Position numbers and translations under genes: made by a program. A stretch of DNA of 64,000 bases from Amycolatopsis lurida (GTDB lineage: Bacteria > Actinomycetota > Actinomycetes > Mycobacteriales > Pseudonocardiaceae), in contig NZ_FNTA01000004.1 of the NCBI RefSeq assembly GCF_900105055.1, positions 7,161,501-7,225,500 of the forward strand, given 5' to 3'. This document shows, piece after piece, positions 41,700 to 49,141 of this stretch. The stretch's first letter is position 1. Every line of letters starts with the position of its first letter. A model generated the notes under the pieces. The model searched no databases, had not been told where the DNA came from, and saw only the letters and a list, made by a program, of their open reading frames with translations.

Positions 41700-42440
41700 T
41701 CATCGGCGATCGTATGCGTGGTGATGGTGATGGTGGTGGTGGTGGTGTCCTGGCCGGCCGATCGCGTCGGCCACCGCGTTCACTTCGTGGGTGACGGCAC
41801 CGTCTTCGCCTGCCGCGGTGTACCACTTGTGATAGTGCGCGTGCTGGGGGACGGCGGCCGCCTGCACGCCTTCGGACACGGCGCCTTCCGGACCGGCGGA
41901 AAGGTCGGCGGCTTCGTACGCGGCGTAGTCGTCACCGGCCTGGCTGACGACGTGTGAGGAGGTCGCGCCCGTGACGTCCGCGGTCTTCGTCGAGGCGGTG
42001 TAAGCCACCTGGGCGTGGTGGGGCTTATGGTCGTGGTGGGCTTTCGACGGGCGGTGCCGGGAAGGAGCCCTGTCCCCGTCGGTGTGGGCGATCGGTCGCT
42101 TCCCGTACGTCGTGGACGGTCGGCCGGGTTTGTCGTCGACAGGCAGGGTTTCGGCCTCGTCGTTGGAGCCGGCCTCTTCGGTGTGCAGCACGGCGGCTCC
42201 GGTGGGGCCCGCCAGTACCGCGCTTTCCTCGGTCCACCAATGGTCGTCGTCACCGTGGTCCCAGACGGAGACACTGTCGATCGTGCCGGCGCCACCGATT
42301 CCGGCGTAGGTCGCGGAGGTTTCGACGAAGTCGGCGGTGCCGGGTCCGTCGCCTGTACCGGCTGAGGCGAGGCCCGCGGAAACCAGGGAAAGCGGGACGA
42401 CGGCTGCCGCCGCGAGCGCCCATCGACGCAATTCAGTCAT
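41700..42440 (-). CDS. Secreted histidine-rich protein with C-terminal poly-His
   Basis: 246 aa from ATG 42440. Signal peptide MTELRRWALAAAAVVPLSLVSAGLASA. The mature region is acidic and Thr/Ala-rich, with a central His cluster (SRHRPSKAHHDHKPHHAQ), HAHYHKWYT, and a C-terminus of ten consecutive histidines before AYDRR. No enzymatic family recognised. Such a tail would bind divalent metals (Zn, Cu, Ni), so metal buffering or delivery at the surface is an inference; the copper-dependent lysyl oxidase-like protein at 20185 is in the same region. GAAAGGATC precedes the start. Confidence 0.75.
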   Translation of the reverse strand: MTELRRWALAAAAVVPLSLVSAGLASAGTGDGPGTADFVETSATYAGIGGAGTIDSVSVWDHGDDDHWWTEESAVLAGPTGAAVLHTEEAGSNDEAETLPVDDKPGRPSTTYGKRPIAHTDGDRAPSRHRPSKAHHDHKPHHAQVAYTASTKTADVTGATSSHVVSQAGDDYAAYEAADLSAGPEGAVSEGVQAAAVPQHAHYHKWYTAAGEDGAVTHEVNAVADAIGRPGHHHHHHHHHHAYDRR

Positions 42441-42541
42441 GATTGTTCGTGATCCTTTCGAGTTGGTGATACCTGACGCGAATATGGTCACTTGAATCGA
42501 CCTCGGGTGGATCTCCACCCGCTTCGGGACAGTACTCTTGA

Positions 42542-42997
42542 TCAACGCGAAGAAAAGTGTGTCACGGCCATCGAACCCTTTCGATACCTTTGTCCATGTG
42601 GTTGCCCGGGCAGGCTTGACCCGTTGTGGTGCACCGTGTTCATGGCTTCGACGACAGTGGGGCGAAAGGAAAGGAAGTGCTCCAGGCCGAGTGCGGTGAC
42701 CGGGCGCAGAAGTGCGGATTGCGTGGAGGCGATGGTGAAATCGACGCCATGAGAACGTGCTTCGGCGCTCGCGTTCACCAACGCCTTCAACGCCGATACG
42801 CAGCAGAAGAAAACTCGTGTGGCGTCGACGACGATCGCGTCGGGACGCGTGTGCAGAGTTCTCGAGAGATGGGTGGCCAGACGGTCGACGGTGACGGCAT
42901 CGAGTTCCCCCTCGATGCGGAGGACCGTGCACGCGGATCCGGAGCCGACGCTGAACTTCGCCGGTGAGTACTGCGAGGCAAGAGGGCGTGGACGCAT
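42542..42997 (-). CDS. STAS-domain protein (anti-sigma factor antagonist-like)
   Basis: 151 aa. STAS fold pattern: CTVLRIEGELDAVTVDRLATHLSRTL, DAIVVDATRVFFCCVSALKALVNASAEARSHGVDFTIAS and LEHFLSFRPTVVEAM. In SpoIIAA-type antagonists the loop reads DSSG with the first Ser phosphorylated; here it is C-V-S-A, so the phospho-acceptor is replaced by valine. No anti-sigma factor gene is nearby. It may bind an anti-sigma factor constitutively. A hairpin at 43025-43063 lies in its leader. GGGAG precedes the ATG. Confidence 0.8.
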   Translation of the reverse strand: MRPRPLASQYSPAKFSVGSGSACTVLRIEGELDAVTVDRLATHLSRTLHTRPDAIVVDATRVFFCCVSALKALVNASAEARSHGVDFTIASTQSALLRPVTALGLEHFLSFRPTVVEAMNTVHHNGSSLPGQPHGQRYRKGSMAVTHFSSR

Positions 42998-43024
42998 CGG
43001 CGGCTCCCGCGGCAGTGGGTGTTC

Positions 43025-43063
43025 GAGAGGCGCCCCGGCGCTCCGCCGTCCGGGGCGCCTCTC
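43025..43063. terminator. Terminator-like hairpin in the STAS gene leader
   Basis: A perfect 14-bp stem, GAGAGGCGCCCCGG (43025-43038) with CCGGGGCGCCTCTC (43050-43063), and an 11-base loop, 28 bases upstream of the STAS start. The nearest gene on the other side (43569) points away, so this does not end a known gene and may act as an attenuator. Confidence 0.65.
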
Positions 43064-43568
43064 TGGCTGATGCCTTTCAACCGGTGCCTTCGTGTCAGGT
43101 CCCAGCGCCGGCGATATCGGACTTTCAGCGTGTGGCCAGATTAACGACGCGTCGCCCGGTCAAGAAGTAATCGATGCCGATGCCATTCTTAAGAGTGTCT
43201 TTTCTGTCGATGTGAAACGTCACGATTACCCAAGAGCGTTCGGAGGCAAACGGCGCGGTCGGGTGAATCGACGTTTGCCGATACGGGCGGCGATGGTGGC
43301 ACCTTGGGTGAGAAGAAAGCGGAAAAGTGGACCGATCGGTGGTCGATGGCCGCCCGGTCCGGTGAGCCGGTTACGCAACGTGCCTTTCGGCGACGGGTCG
43401 TCGGGATGCGGTTCACGCGAACTTGACGTTTGCGTCGCCGATTCCGGATCGGTCGTGCACTGTGTGGAATGGAAAGCCGCTCCCCACGTTGCCCGCACAT
43501 TCGCGTTATTCGCGGAGAAGGTTCACGATGAGCGGAGTCGGCAGTCGGAAATCCGGAGGAGTTGCGAA
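43064..43568. other. Intergenic stretch with CGATGGTGGCAC motif
   Basis: No coding region recognised. At 43291-43302 the motif CGATGGTGGCAC (followed by CTTGG) repeats the core seen upstream of A1 and A2, about 270 bases before the gene at 43569. The segment must also hold the STAS gene promoter. Confidence 0.5.
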
Positions 43569-44039
43569 ATGAGAAGTAAACTGACGCGAGCGTTCACGGT
43601 GCTCGCCACCGCGGCCTCGGTGGCGCTGGCGGGCGTGGGAGTGGCGCAGGCGAGTGGCCCCGGCGGGAACGGTTCGTCCAGTACCACCAGTGCGGCGGCA
43701 GTGGTTCAGACCATGCGTGACGCGCTGGTCTCTCGGGTGGACAAGGGAGACGTGCCGGGCGCCCAGGCGAGCCTTGGCGAACTCGCGCCGGTACTCACCG
43801 ACCTGGCGCGTGGCGAGCGTTACGTGATCCAGGCGCAGGCGAAGGAAACCGCGGTCACCGCCCGGCAGGAGAACGCCGAAGCGCGTCAAGGAGTGGACGA
43901 ACTCGCCGCTCGCATGGAGACCGAGGCGGGGCTACCGCCGGTGACGGCGTTGCTCAACGCTCTGGTGCAGCGACTCCTGATCAGCCTGTCCTCGCTGGTG
44001 AACGATCTCCTTGGCGGGCTTCCCGTACCGGCCGGATAG
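43569..44039 (+). CDS. Secreted alpha-helical protein of unknown function
   Basis: 156 aa from ATG 43569 (GGAGGAG 8 bases upstream). Signal peptide MRSKLTRAFTVLATAASVALAGVGVAQA. The mature part is mostly helical (VVQTMRDALVSRVDKGDVPGAQASLGELAPVLTDLARGERYVIQAQAKETAVTARQENAEARQGVDELAARM), then a hydrophobic C-terminus (ALVQRLLISLSSLVNDLLGGLPVPAG). No cysteines and no family recognised. A shared upstream motif suggests coregulation with the two-cysteine proteins. It ends before a strong terminator. Confidence 0.78.
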   Translation: MRSKLTRAFTVLATAASVALAGVGVAQASGPGGNGSSSTTSAAAVVQTMRDALVSRVDKGDVPGAQASLGELAPVLTDLARGERYVIQAQAKETAVTARQENAEARQGVDELAARMETEAGLPPVTALLNALVQRLLISLSSLVNDLLGGLPVPAG

Positions 44040-44069
44040 TCCGGCCGGGCCCCGGACGGGCGGCCCCGA

Positions 44070-44104
44070 CGAAGGCCCGGCGCGGGATCCGCGCCGGGCC
44101 TTCG
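44070..44104. terminator. Hairpin terminator after the 43569 gene
   Basis: A perfect 16-bp stem, CGAAGGCCCGGCGCGG (44070-44085) with CCGCGCCGGGCCTTCG (44089-44104), and a 3-base loop, 30 bases past the stop. Confidence 0.85.
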
Positions 44105-44228
44105 CCGGTTGGCGTGCCGCTCGAGCATTGGTGCGAGGCGTTCGGGACTTGCCGCTCTTGCAGGGCAGGTAACGAGTTGCGTCGGTGTCCACGAGGCCCC
44201 GCGACGCGAATCTTCGCGCACAGGGAAA

Positions 44229-44262
44229 AGCCGCCGCGCGGTGGGGCGACCGCGCGGCGGCT
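44229..44262. terminator. Hairpin terminator after B2
   Basis: AGCCGCCGCGCGGT (44229-44242) pairs with ACCGCGCGGCGGCT (44249-44262). It lies 16 bases beyond the stop of the minus-strand B2 gene, at the same distance as the similar hairpin after B1. Confidence 0.85.
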
Positions 44263-44278
44263 CGGCTGAGGAGGCGGT

Positions 44279-44629
44279 TCAGTTTTCCTGGACGGTCCCG
44301 CCGTCTTGGATGACGCCCGAGGCGCAGTTGTCCGGGGTGGCGCCTTCGGCTTCCGTCTCACCGGGGGAGAGGACGGGCACGGCGATACCTTCGGCGACGT
44401 CACGGACCGGGACCTGTACACCGAGCACGTTCACGTTGTTGTCGCAGACGCCGCCGACGACGTTGAGGTTGTGGACCGCGTCGACGTTCTGGATGTTGCC
44501 GAGCCCGAGCTGGCCGTTGTGGTCGACCGGGTGGCCCGCGACGGTGACGCCGGCCGCGGAGGCGGTTCCGCCGGCGATCGCCATTCCGGCGGCGAGAGCG
44601 GTGGCGACGAAGCCGAGCTGCTTGATCAC
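44279..44629 (-). CDS. Chaplin/rodlin-like small secreted two-cysteine protein (B2)
   Basis: 116 aa from GTG 44629 (TAGGAG upstream, as in B1). Nearly identical to B1 over the signal peptide (MIKQLGFVATALAAGMAIAGG.ASAA) and from DHNGQLGLGNIQNVDAVHNLNVVGGVCDNNVNVLGVQVPVRDVAEGIAVPVLSPGETEAEGATPDNC to the end; only the short linker after the signal differs (GVTVAGHPV). Cys62 and Cys102 keep the 40-residue spacing. It lies downstream of A3 in the same orientation, as B1 follows A1, showing a duplicated A-B pair. Confidence 0.87.
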   Translation of the reverse strand: MIKQLGFVATALAAGMAIAGGTASAAGVTVAGHPVDHNGQLGLGNIQNVDAVHNLNVVGGVCDNNVNVLGVQVPVRDVAEGIAVPVLSPGETEAEGATPDNCASGVIQDGGTVQEN

Positions 44630-44741
44630 TGAAGAAAACTCCTAATGAAGCCCGCCGGCAGGTGCCGGCGGGCGGGATGTCCGGGCTGTCGCGGTCTGCG
44701 ATGGCCGCGTCCGGTGGTGTCGGTTATGGTGCGAGTACCTC

Positions 44742-44784
44742 GGGTGGGGCCGGCCTCCCCTGGGCTTGGTGACCGGCCCCACCC
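44742..44784. terminator. Hairpin between A3 and B2
   Basis: GGGTGGGGCCGG (44742-44753) pairs with CCGGCCCCACCC (44773-44784) across a 19-base loop. It lies in the 313-base gap between A3 and B2, three times longer than the A1-B1 gap, so it may lower or separate B2 transcription. Confidence 0.65.
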
Positions 44785-44942
44785 GTGCCGGCGTCGCCGT
44801 GCGTCGCGGCGTGTCCGGAGACGGAGCAGGAGTGCGACCTCTCTCCGTGCTCCGGGCACGCACTACGACGTCGACGCGATCGCCGGACCCTTACCCGGCC
44901 GTCTTCCGTGCACGTCGGGCGGTCCCGGGCAAGGAGATCTTT

Positions 44943-45290
44943 CTAGTTGTCCTGCACCGTGCCGCCGTCGGTGATGGCACCCGCGGCACAGTTGTACGGC
45001 GAGTTCCCCTCGGCCTCGTGCGCACCCGGCGACAGGATCGGCACGCCGATGCCGTTGAGCGAGTCGCGGATCGGCACCTGGACGCCCAGCACGTTCACGT
45101 CGTTGCCGCACAGGCCGAGGGTGCCGTTGACGTTGTGCAGCGCGTCGATGTTGTTCAGGTTGACCAGACCGAGCTGGCCGCTGTGGTCGTAGCCGTCGTG
45201 GTCGTCCGGGGTGTCGGCGGAAGCGATGCCGCCGCTCAGGATCGCTCCGGCGGCCATGGTGGCCGCGACGAAACCGATTTTCTTCAACAT
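44943..45290 (-). CDS. Chaplin/rodlin-like small secreted two-cysteine protein (A3)
   Basis: 115 aa; very close to A1. Signal peptide MLKKIGFVAATMAAGAILSGGIASA, then DTPDDHDGYDHSGQLGLVNLNNIDALHNVNGTLGLCGNDVNVLGVQVPIRDSLNGIGVPILSPGAHEAEGNSPYNC and the tail TDGGTVQDN. Cys61 and Cys101. A short deletion relative to A1 falls in the Tyr-rich N-terminus. The ribosome-binding region (GTCGAATCAAGGAGTTCAC) is almost the same as that of A1, and similarity continues about 150 bases upstream. Confidence 0.87.
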   Translation of the reverse strand: MLKKIGFVAATMAAGAILSGGIASADTPDDHDGYDHSGQLGLVNLNNIDALHNVNGTLGLCGNDVNVLGVQVPIRDSLNGIGVPILSPGAHEAEGNSPYNCAAGAITDGGTVQDN

Positions 45291-45359
45291 TCGTGAACTC
45301 CTTGATTCGACGATTACGTCGGACCGGACGGCAGGAAGGTGTGCTTCCGTCCGGTGGGG

Positions 45360-45458
45360 AAAACGTACTGATGTTCAGAGGCGCTTTCCAGGCGGGACCA
45401 CCCATCGTGTGGGTACCGCGGCCCGCTGACCGCGCATCGTGTGGCCCGATCGGGTTAG
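45360..45458 (-). promoter_or_regulatory. Conserved upstream block of two-cysteine gene copy A3
   Basis: The complement of this stretch matches 19007-19100 upstream of A1: TAACCCGATCGGGCCAC, CGCGGTACCCACACGATGGGTGG and ATCAGTACGTTTT in the same order and spacing. Here the core is CGATGGGTGGTCC, a diverged form of CGATGGTGGCAC. Confidence 0.65.
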
Positions 45459-45543
45459 GCGGGACTCCCTTGGCCGAAAAGCACTTCAGTCGATCTTCGA
45501 ATCAGGAGTGTCTATGTGTCAAGGAAATCGGACATGACAAATC

Positions 45544-45577
45544 GCCCTGTACCGCCGTTTTCACGGTGGCACAGGGC
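45544..45577. terminator. Hairpin terminator after the unknown-function gene
   Basis: GCCCTGT and CCGCCG arms at 45544-45557 pair imperfectly with CGGTGG and ACAGGGC at about 45563-45577, followed by TCTTTTG. It lies 17 bases past the minus-strand stop at 45594. Confidence 0.6.
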
Positions 45578-45593
45578 TCTTTTGCCATCGGTG

Positions 45594-45935
45594 TCAGTCG
45601 GGCCAGGCCTCGGCTTCGGCGGTGAGGGCGGTCGTGACGTCGATCGCTCCCGTCCGGACCCGCCAGGCGAGCGAATCCGGCCGGGGCTGGATGAGCAGCC
45701 AGCCGACGACGTGTTCGTCGGTATAGCGCGGGTTTTCGTCGTCGCCGATGCCGAGCGCGGTGAAGTACTGCCTGGCGGGCCAGGTTTCCGGAACCCAGGC
45801 CCGTGACCAGCGCGTCACGATACGGGCCAGTTCGTTGTGGTTGTCGGCCGGATGGATCAGCCGATCCCCGGCCGTGCAGATCAACCGGGTGGAGAAGGGC
45901 GCGCCCAAGGGCGCTATCAGGTGTTGTTCGGACAA
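45594..45935 (-). CDS. Conserved small protein of unknown function (paralogue of 17253-17636)
   Basis: 113 aa from TTG 45935, chosen because GGGGGAAAC precedes it just as GGGGGAATA precedes the GTG of the other copy. Shared blocks include HLIAPLGAPFSTRLICTAGDRLIHPADNHNELARIVTRW, WVPETWPARQYFTALGIGDDE and DSLAWRVRTGAIDVTTALTAEAEAWPD. This copy lacks the C-terminal extension of the 17253 protein. It is probably cytoplasmic. It sits directly upstream of the A3-B2 pair (302 bases, same strand), whereas the other copy is on the opposite strand from A1-B1. Function unknown. Confidence 0.75.
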   Translation of the reverse strand: MSEQHLIAPLGAPFSTRLICTAGDRLIHPADNHNELARIVTRWSRAWVPETWPARQYFTALGIGDDENPRYTDEHVVGWLLIQPRPDSLAWRVRTGAIDVTTALTAEAEAWPD

Positions 45936-46220
45936 GTTTCCCCCAGTCCACTGGCGTGGACCACATGCGTCGATGACGGGTACTCGGACGCGAGTACGAA
46001 GGAAAGGAGGCGAGCCAGTGGCGGATCGAAGGGCCACGGCCTGCACTCCCGCGGCTCTTGGCTGAACCGCTGACCATGATAGTGAACCGGTTTCCTCCGG
46101 GAAAACCGGGGTGATCCAAGGGAAATCCACACTTTCCCGTGAAGCGACGCGTGAACGGCGCAACCGCGGGTACGCCGAAAATGATCGAACATCCACCAAC
46201 GAAGCGAAAGAAGGCGCGAC

Positions 46221-46562
46221 GTGAATCGGAAAACACGGCTGGCGATCAGTTCGTGCGCGATATGGGCGTTCGTCATGCTGCCGGGAGTGGCCTCGGCACA
46301 GAACGCTACGACTCCCACGACGACGGTGACCCAGGAAGCTCCCGACCGCGACGGAGTCTCCCGCGGCGACGGGGATGATTCCGGTGGCGACAGCGGTTTG
46401 TGGGGCTTGCTGGGCCTGCTCGGCCTGGTCGGTCTCGGCGGACTGGCACGCCGGGGCCCGAAGGCGGGTGCGATGGCGGGCTATCCGGCTTCGGGCGCGG
46501 AAACACCGCCCGTCAACACGTATCCGCCGGCGGAACCGCGGCGACGTCCTCCGGGTGAATGA
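46221..46562 (+). CDS. WGxxGxxG-type small exported membrane protein
   Basis: 113 aa from GTG 46221. Signal peptide MNRKTRLAISSCAIWAFVMLPGVASA, a Thr/Asp/Gly-rich linker (TTPTTTVTQEAPDRDGVSRGDGDDSGGDSG), then a helix GLWGLLGLLGLVGLGGLARRG, which is the WGxxGxxG pattern of small actinobacterial and cyanobacterial proteins with a membrane anchor and basic stop. A Pro-rich tail follows (YPASGAETPPVNTYPPAEPRRRPPGE). Two-ended anchoring suggests an extracellular linker fixed by the second helix. Function unknown. Confidence 0.8.
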   Translation: MNRKTRLAISSCAIWAFVMLPGVASAQNATTPTTTVTQEAPDRDGVSRGDGDDSGGDSGLWGLLGLLGLVGLGGLARRGPKAGAMAGYPASGAETPPVNTYPPAEPRRRPPGE

Positions 46563-46599
46563 GCGCGATTTCCCAGAGGCGGTCTGATCTCCCCTCGAA

Positions 46600-46632
46600 C
46601 GGCTGCCTGGTGCGATACGCGCCGGGCAGCCG
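46600..46632. terminator. Hairpin terminator after the WGxxGxxG gene
   Basis: CGGCTGCCTGG (46600-46610) with CCGGGCAGCCG (46622-46632), one G-T pair, followed by CTTTCG; 38 bases past the stop. Confidence 0.8.
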
Positions 46633-46979
46633 CTTTCGTGCTGGTTCTTTCGCTTGCGGGAACCAGATTAGCGAGATTTTCGCACCAGGAGAAGTTCCTG
46701 GGTGGAGCGCCCATCTTAAGGGTGTATTTCCGGCAGGAGAAAAACCTGGATGGTTACCCTTGGGTCGGTGAGGTCAAACATCACTAACGGGTGATTCGGT
46801 CACGCTCGCGATCAGCTCCGATGTCGCGCTCTGTGATGTACTTGCGCAACAAGGACACTTTGGTGAGGCGAACACCGGGAAATGGTCACCCGGAGTATCA
46901 GTCGCGGGCGACGTGGATTTATTCTCGTCGCCCGGAAAACGTCGGCAGAAGCCTTTTCTTCTACGTTTTCCTTGGTGGA
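46633..46979. other. Intergenic stretch between convergent genes
   Basis: No gene recognised. Near 46773-46791 the sequence AAACATCACTAACGGGTGA resembles AAACATCGCGAACGGGTGA near 17885, in the region between the first copy of the unknown paralogue and the LuxR gene. This may be a remnant of the same duplication. Confidence 0.4.
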
Positions 46980-47900
46980 TTATTCGTAAAGAACGTAAGA
47001 CGGAGTCGGTGTGAGGGCGAGGACTTCGGCGGGGTTCATGAGCGGCGCGCCGTTCCTGGTGTCCTCTTCGAAGAAAAGCTTGAATCCAGCCCGGACGTGA
47101 GCCGGCTTCGTCGGCATCAACGTCCTCCATGTCGCTTTCTTGGCCGCGGCCGAACCGATCCCGTCCACGACCTTCACCGGCGATACTCCCGGATGGGCGA
47201 CCAGCAACTGTTCGTCGCGGACCACCTTGGCGGCCACCTGGTGGTAGACCATGACCTTCGCGGGCAGCCGGTGTTCCTGGGCGAGCCCTCCGAGATATCG
47301 GGCGACCTCGTCGAGTTCGGCTCCGGTGGTTCGGCCGAACTTCCGGCCGGGGACCACGCCCGGCTCGACGGCCCATTCCGGGTCCAGCGCGACACCGACG
47401 TCAGGTTCCTTCAGCCAGTGCTCGTAGGCACGTACTTCGGGCAGGAAGTCCGCCCGGCCCGGCTGGATGTCGAGTAACAGCAAGCCGTTCAGCGCGCGGG
47501 CGGCGGCGAGATAGGCCCGCACGGTTTCGTCGCCGCACCGGCTGCGGTACATACCGTCCGCGCCGGGGGAGCGATGCACGGTGGTGGCGATCAGTTCCAC
47601 GACCGGGGTGATCGGCCTGATCGCGGGGAAGGTCCCGATCTGCTGCCGGAGTGCGCGGCTCGCCGCGTCCAGGTCGCCCGTCATCCTGCCCAGTGCCTTC
47701 GACCCGGGCGCTCCGCAGAAGCCGACGAGCAGGTTCTGGGCCAGGGGATCAGCCGGCGGTGGTGCAGGAACGGCTTCGACGGCGGGGGCCAGCGCCATCG
47801 GAGCGACGAGTGGTTCGGGGCGTTTGGGCGCTCCGCACGCACCGGCCGCGAGTCCGGCGAGTCCTGCGGTGAGGACGAGGCGGCGGCTGAGATGAGGCAT
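46980..47900 (-). CDS. Lipoprotein of unknown function
   Basis: 306 aa from ATG 47900 (GGAGCTCGG upstream). N-terminus MPHLSRRLVLTAGLAGLAAGACGAP: two arginines, a hydrophobic stretch and a lipobox AAGAC, possibly Tat-exported. The mature domain resembles a TIM-barrel-like extracellular family (LLVGFCGAPGSKALGRMTGDLDAASRALRQQI, VVELIATTVHRSPGADGMYRSRC, GLLLLDIQPGRADFLPEVRAYEHWLKEPDVGVALDPEWAV, KVMVYHQVAAKVVRDEQLL) seen in actinobacterial lipoproteins. It may act on cell-wall or surface glycans, but no catalytic residues are established. Confidence 0.78.
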   Translation of the reverse strand: MPHLSRRLVLTAGLAGLAAGACGAPKRPEPLVAPMALAPAVEAVPAPPPADPLAQNLLVGFCGAPGSKALGRMTGDLDAASRALRQQIGTFPAIRPITPVVELIATTVHRSPGADGMYRSRCGDETVRAYLAAARALNGLLLLDIQPGRADFLPEVRAYEHWLKEPDVGVALDPEWAVEPGVVPGRKFGRTTGAELDEVARYLGGLAQEHRLPAKVMVYHQVAAKVVRDEQLLVAHPGVSPVKVVDGIGSAAAKKATWRTLMPTKPAHVRAGFKLFFEEDTRNGAPLMNPAEVLALTPTPSYVLYE

Positions 47901-48139
47901 CCGAGCTCCTTCGTGGCTGCAACACAGGCCGGTTTTTCTTGCCAGAGCGGGAAAATACCCCCGTTGATCTTGGGGTAAACCGGCTTTTCCACGATCACCG
48001 GATCGTGCCGGAGGCGGTTCGCCGCCCGGCGCCTCCATCAGGGAATACGCCGATTGTTCGCGCCGGGCAAGGATATTCGCCCTCACCCGACCTGGTGGAT
48101 CCTGGTTCGCGCCACCGGTTCCGGCAGCACACTGCCCGC

Positions 48140-49141
48140 ATGAGTTCCTTCCCGCGACTCGGGGCCGGACTAGCCGTCGTACTGGTGTCGGCCTGTGGAA
48201 CACCCGCACCCGCGGCGCCGGCGGCACCCGCCGCACCGGTTACGAGCCCGGCGCCCGTGCCCGCGCGTGTCACGGCGGACGATGCGCGGCGCGTGGGCGC
48301 CGACGAACTGGGCCGGATACCGATCCTGATGTACCACCGCGTCGTCGCGGAGCCCCGATCGGCCTACGACCGCACTCCCGCTGATTTCCGGGCGGAATTG
48401 GAGCGGCTCGCGGCCGAGGACTACGTCCCCGTGACGACCGCCGACCTGGTGTCCGGGAACCTCGACCTGCCCGCGGGTACGCATCCCGTCGTGCTGACCT
48501 TCGACGACGGTGATCCGTCCGTCTTCGCGCTCACTCCGGAAGGCGAACCGGCCCCGGGCACGGCCGTCCGGATCCTTCTGGACGTCGCGGCCGCGCATCC
48601 CCGGTTCCGGCCGGTCGCCAGCGTCTACGTCAACGAACATCCGTTCGGCGGCGACGAGCGTGCCCTGCGGTGGCTGGCCGAGCATCGGTTCGAGATCGGC
48701 AACCACACCGCGCGGCACACGAACTTGCGGCGTGCCACGGAATCGGCGGCGTCGGCGGCGATCGTGGAGGGGGACACCCTGATCAGGCGAGCGGTCCCCG
48801 GATACCGGCCGAGTACGCTCGCGCTGCCATACGGAGCGCGACCGCGGCGGGCGGAGACAGCGCTACGGGGACCGGGGTATTCCTACGCGGGCGTGTTACT
48901 CGTCGGAGCCGGCCCGGCGCCTTCCCCCTGCTCTCGCGAATTCGACCCCGCGTCGATTCCCCGGATCCGCTCGCAGGCGACGGGCGCCGGGGCGGAATAC
49001 GGTTCCGCGCGGTGGCTCGACGAACTCGGTTCCGCCGCCGGCCGCCGGTACACGGCGGACGGCGATCCGGCGACGATCTCTTACCCGCGGACGGCACCGG
49101 CGCCCGCGGCAGGCTGTGCGGGTGTGAGCCTTGCGTACTGA
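48140..49141 (+). CDS. Polysaccharide deacetylase lipoprotein
   Basis: 333 aa from ATG 48140. Lipoprotein signal MSSFPRLGAGLAVVLVSACGT (lipobox VSAC), an Ala/Pro linker, then NodB-fold landmarks: RIPILMYHRVV, HPVVLTFDDGDPSVFAL (catalytic and metal Asp pair), and LAEHRFEIGNHTARHTNLR (metal histidines). The inserted segment PRFRPVASVYVNEHPFGGDE and the C-terminal YAGVLLVGAGPAPSP block mark a subfamily of actinobacterial membrane-anchored deacetylases. It would deacetylate extracellular polysaccharide or peptidoglycan. It overlaps the next gene by 11 bases. Confidence 0.88.
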   Translation: MSSFPRLGAGLAVVLVSACGTPAPAAPAAPAAPVTSPAPVPARVTADDARRVGADELGRIPILMYHRVVAEPRSAYDRTPADFRAELERLAAEDYVPVTTADLVSGNLDLPAGTHPVVLTFDDGDPSVFALTPEGEPAPGTAVRILLDVAAAHPRFRPVASVYVNEHPFGGDERALRWLAEHRFEIGNHTARHTNLRRATESAASAAIVEGDTLIRRAVPGYRPSTLALPYGARPRRAETALRGPGYSYAGVLLVGAGPAPSPCSREFDPASIPRIRSQATGAGAEYGSARWLDELGSAAGRRYTADGDPATISYPRTAPAPAAGCAGVSLAY

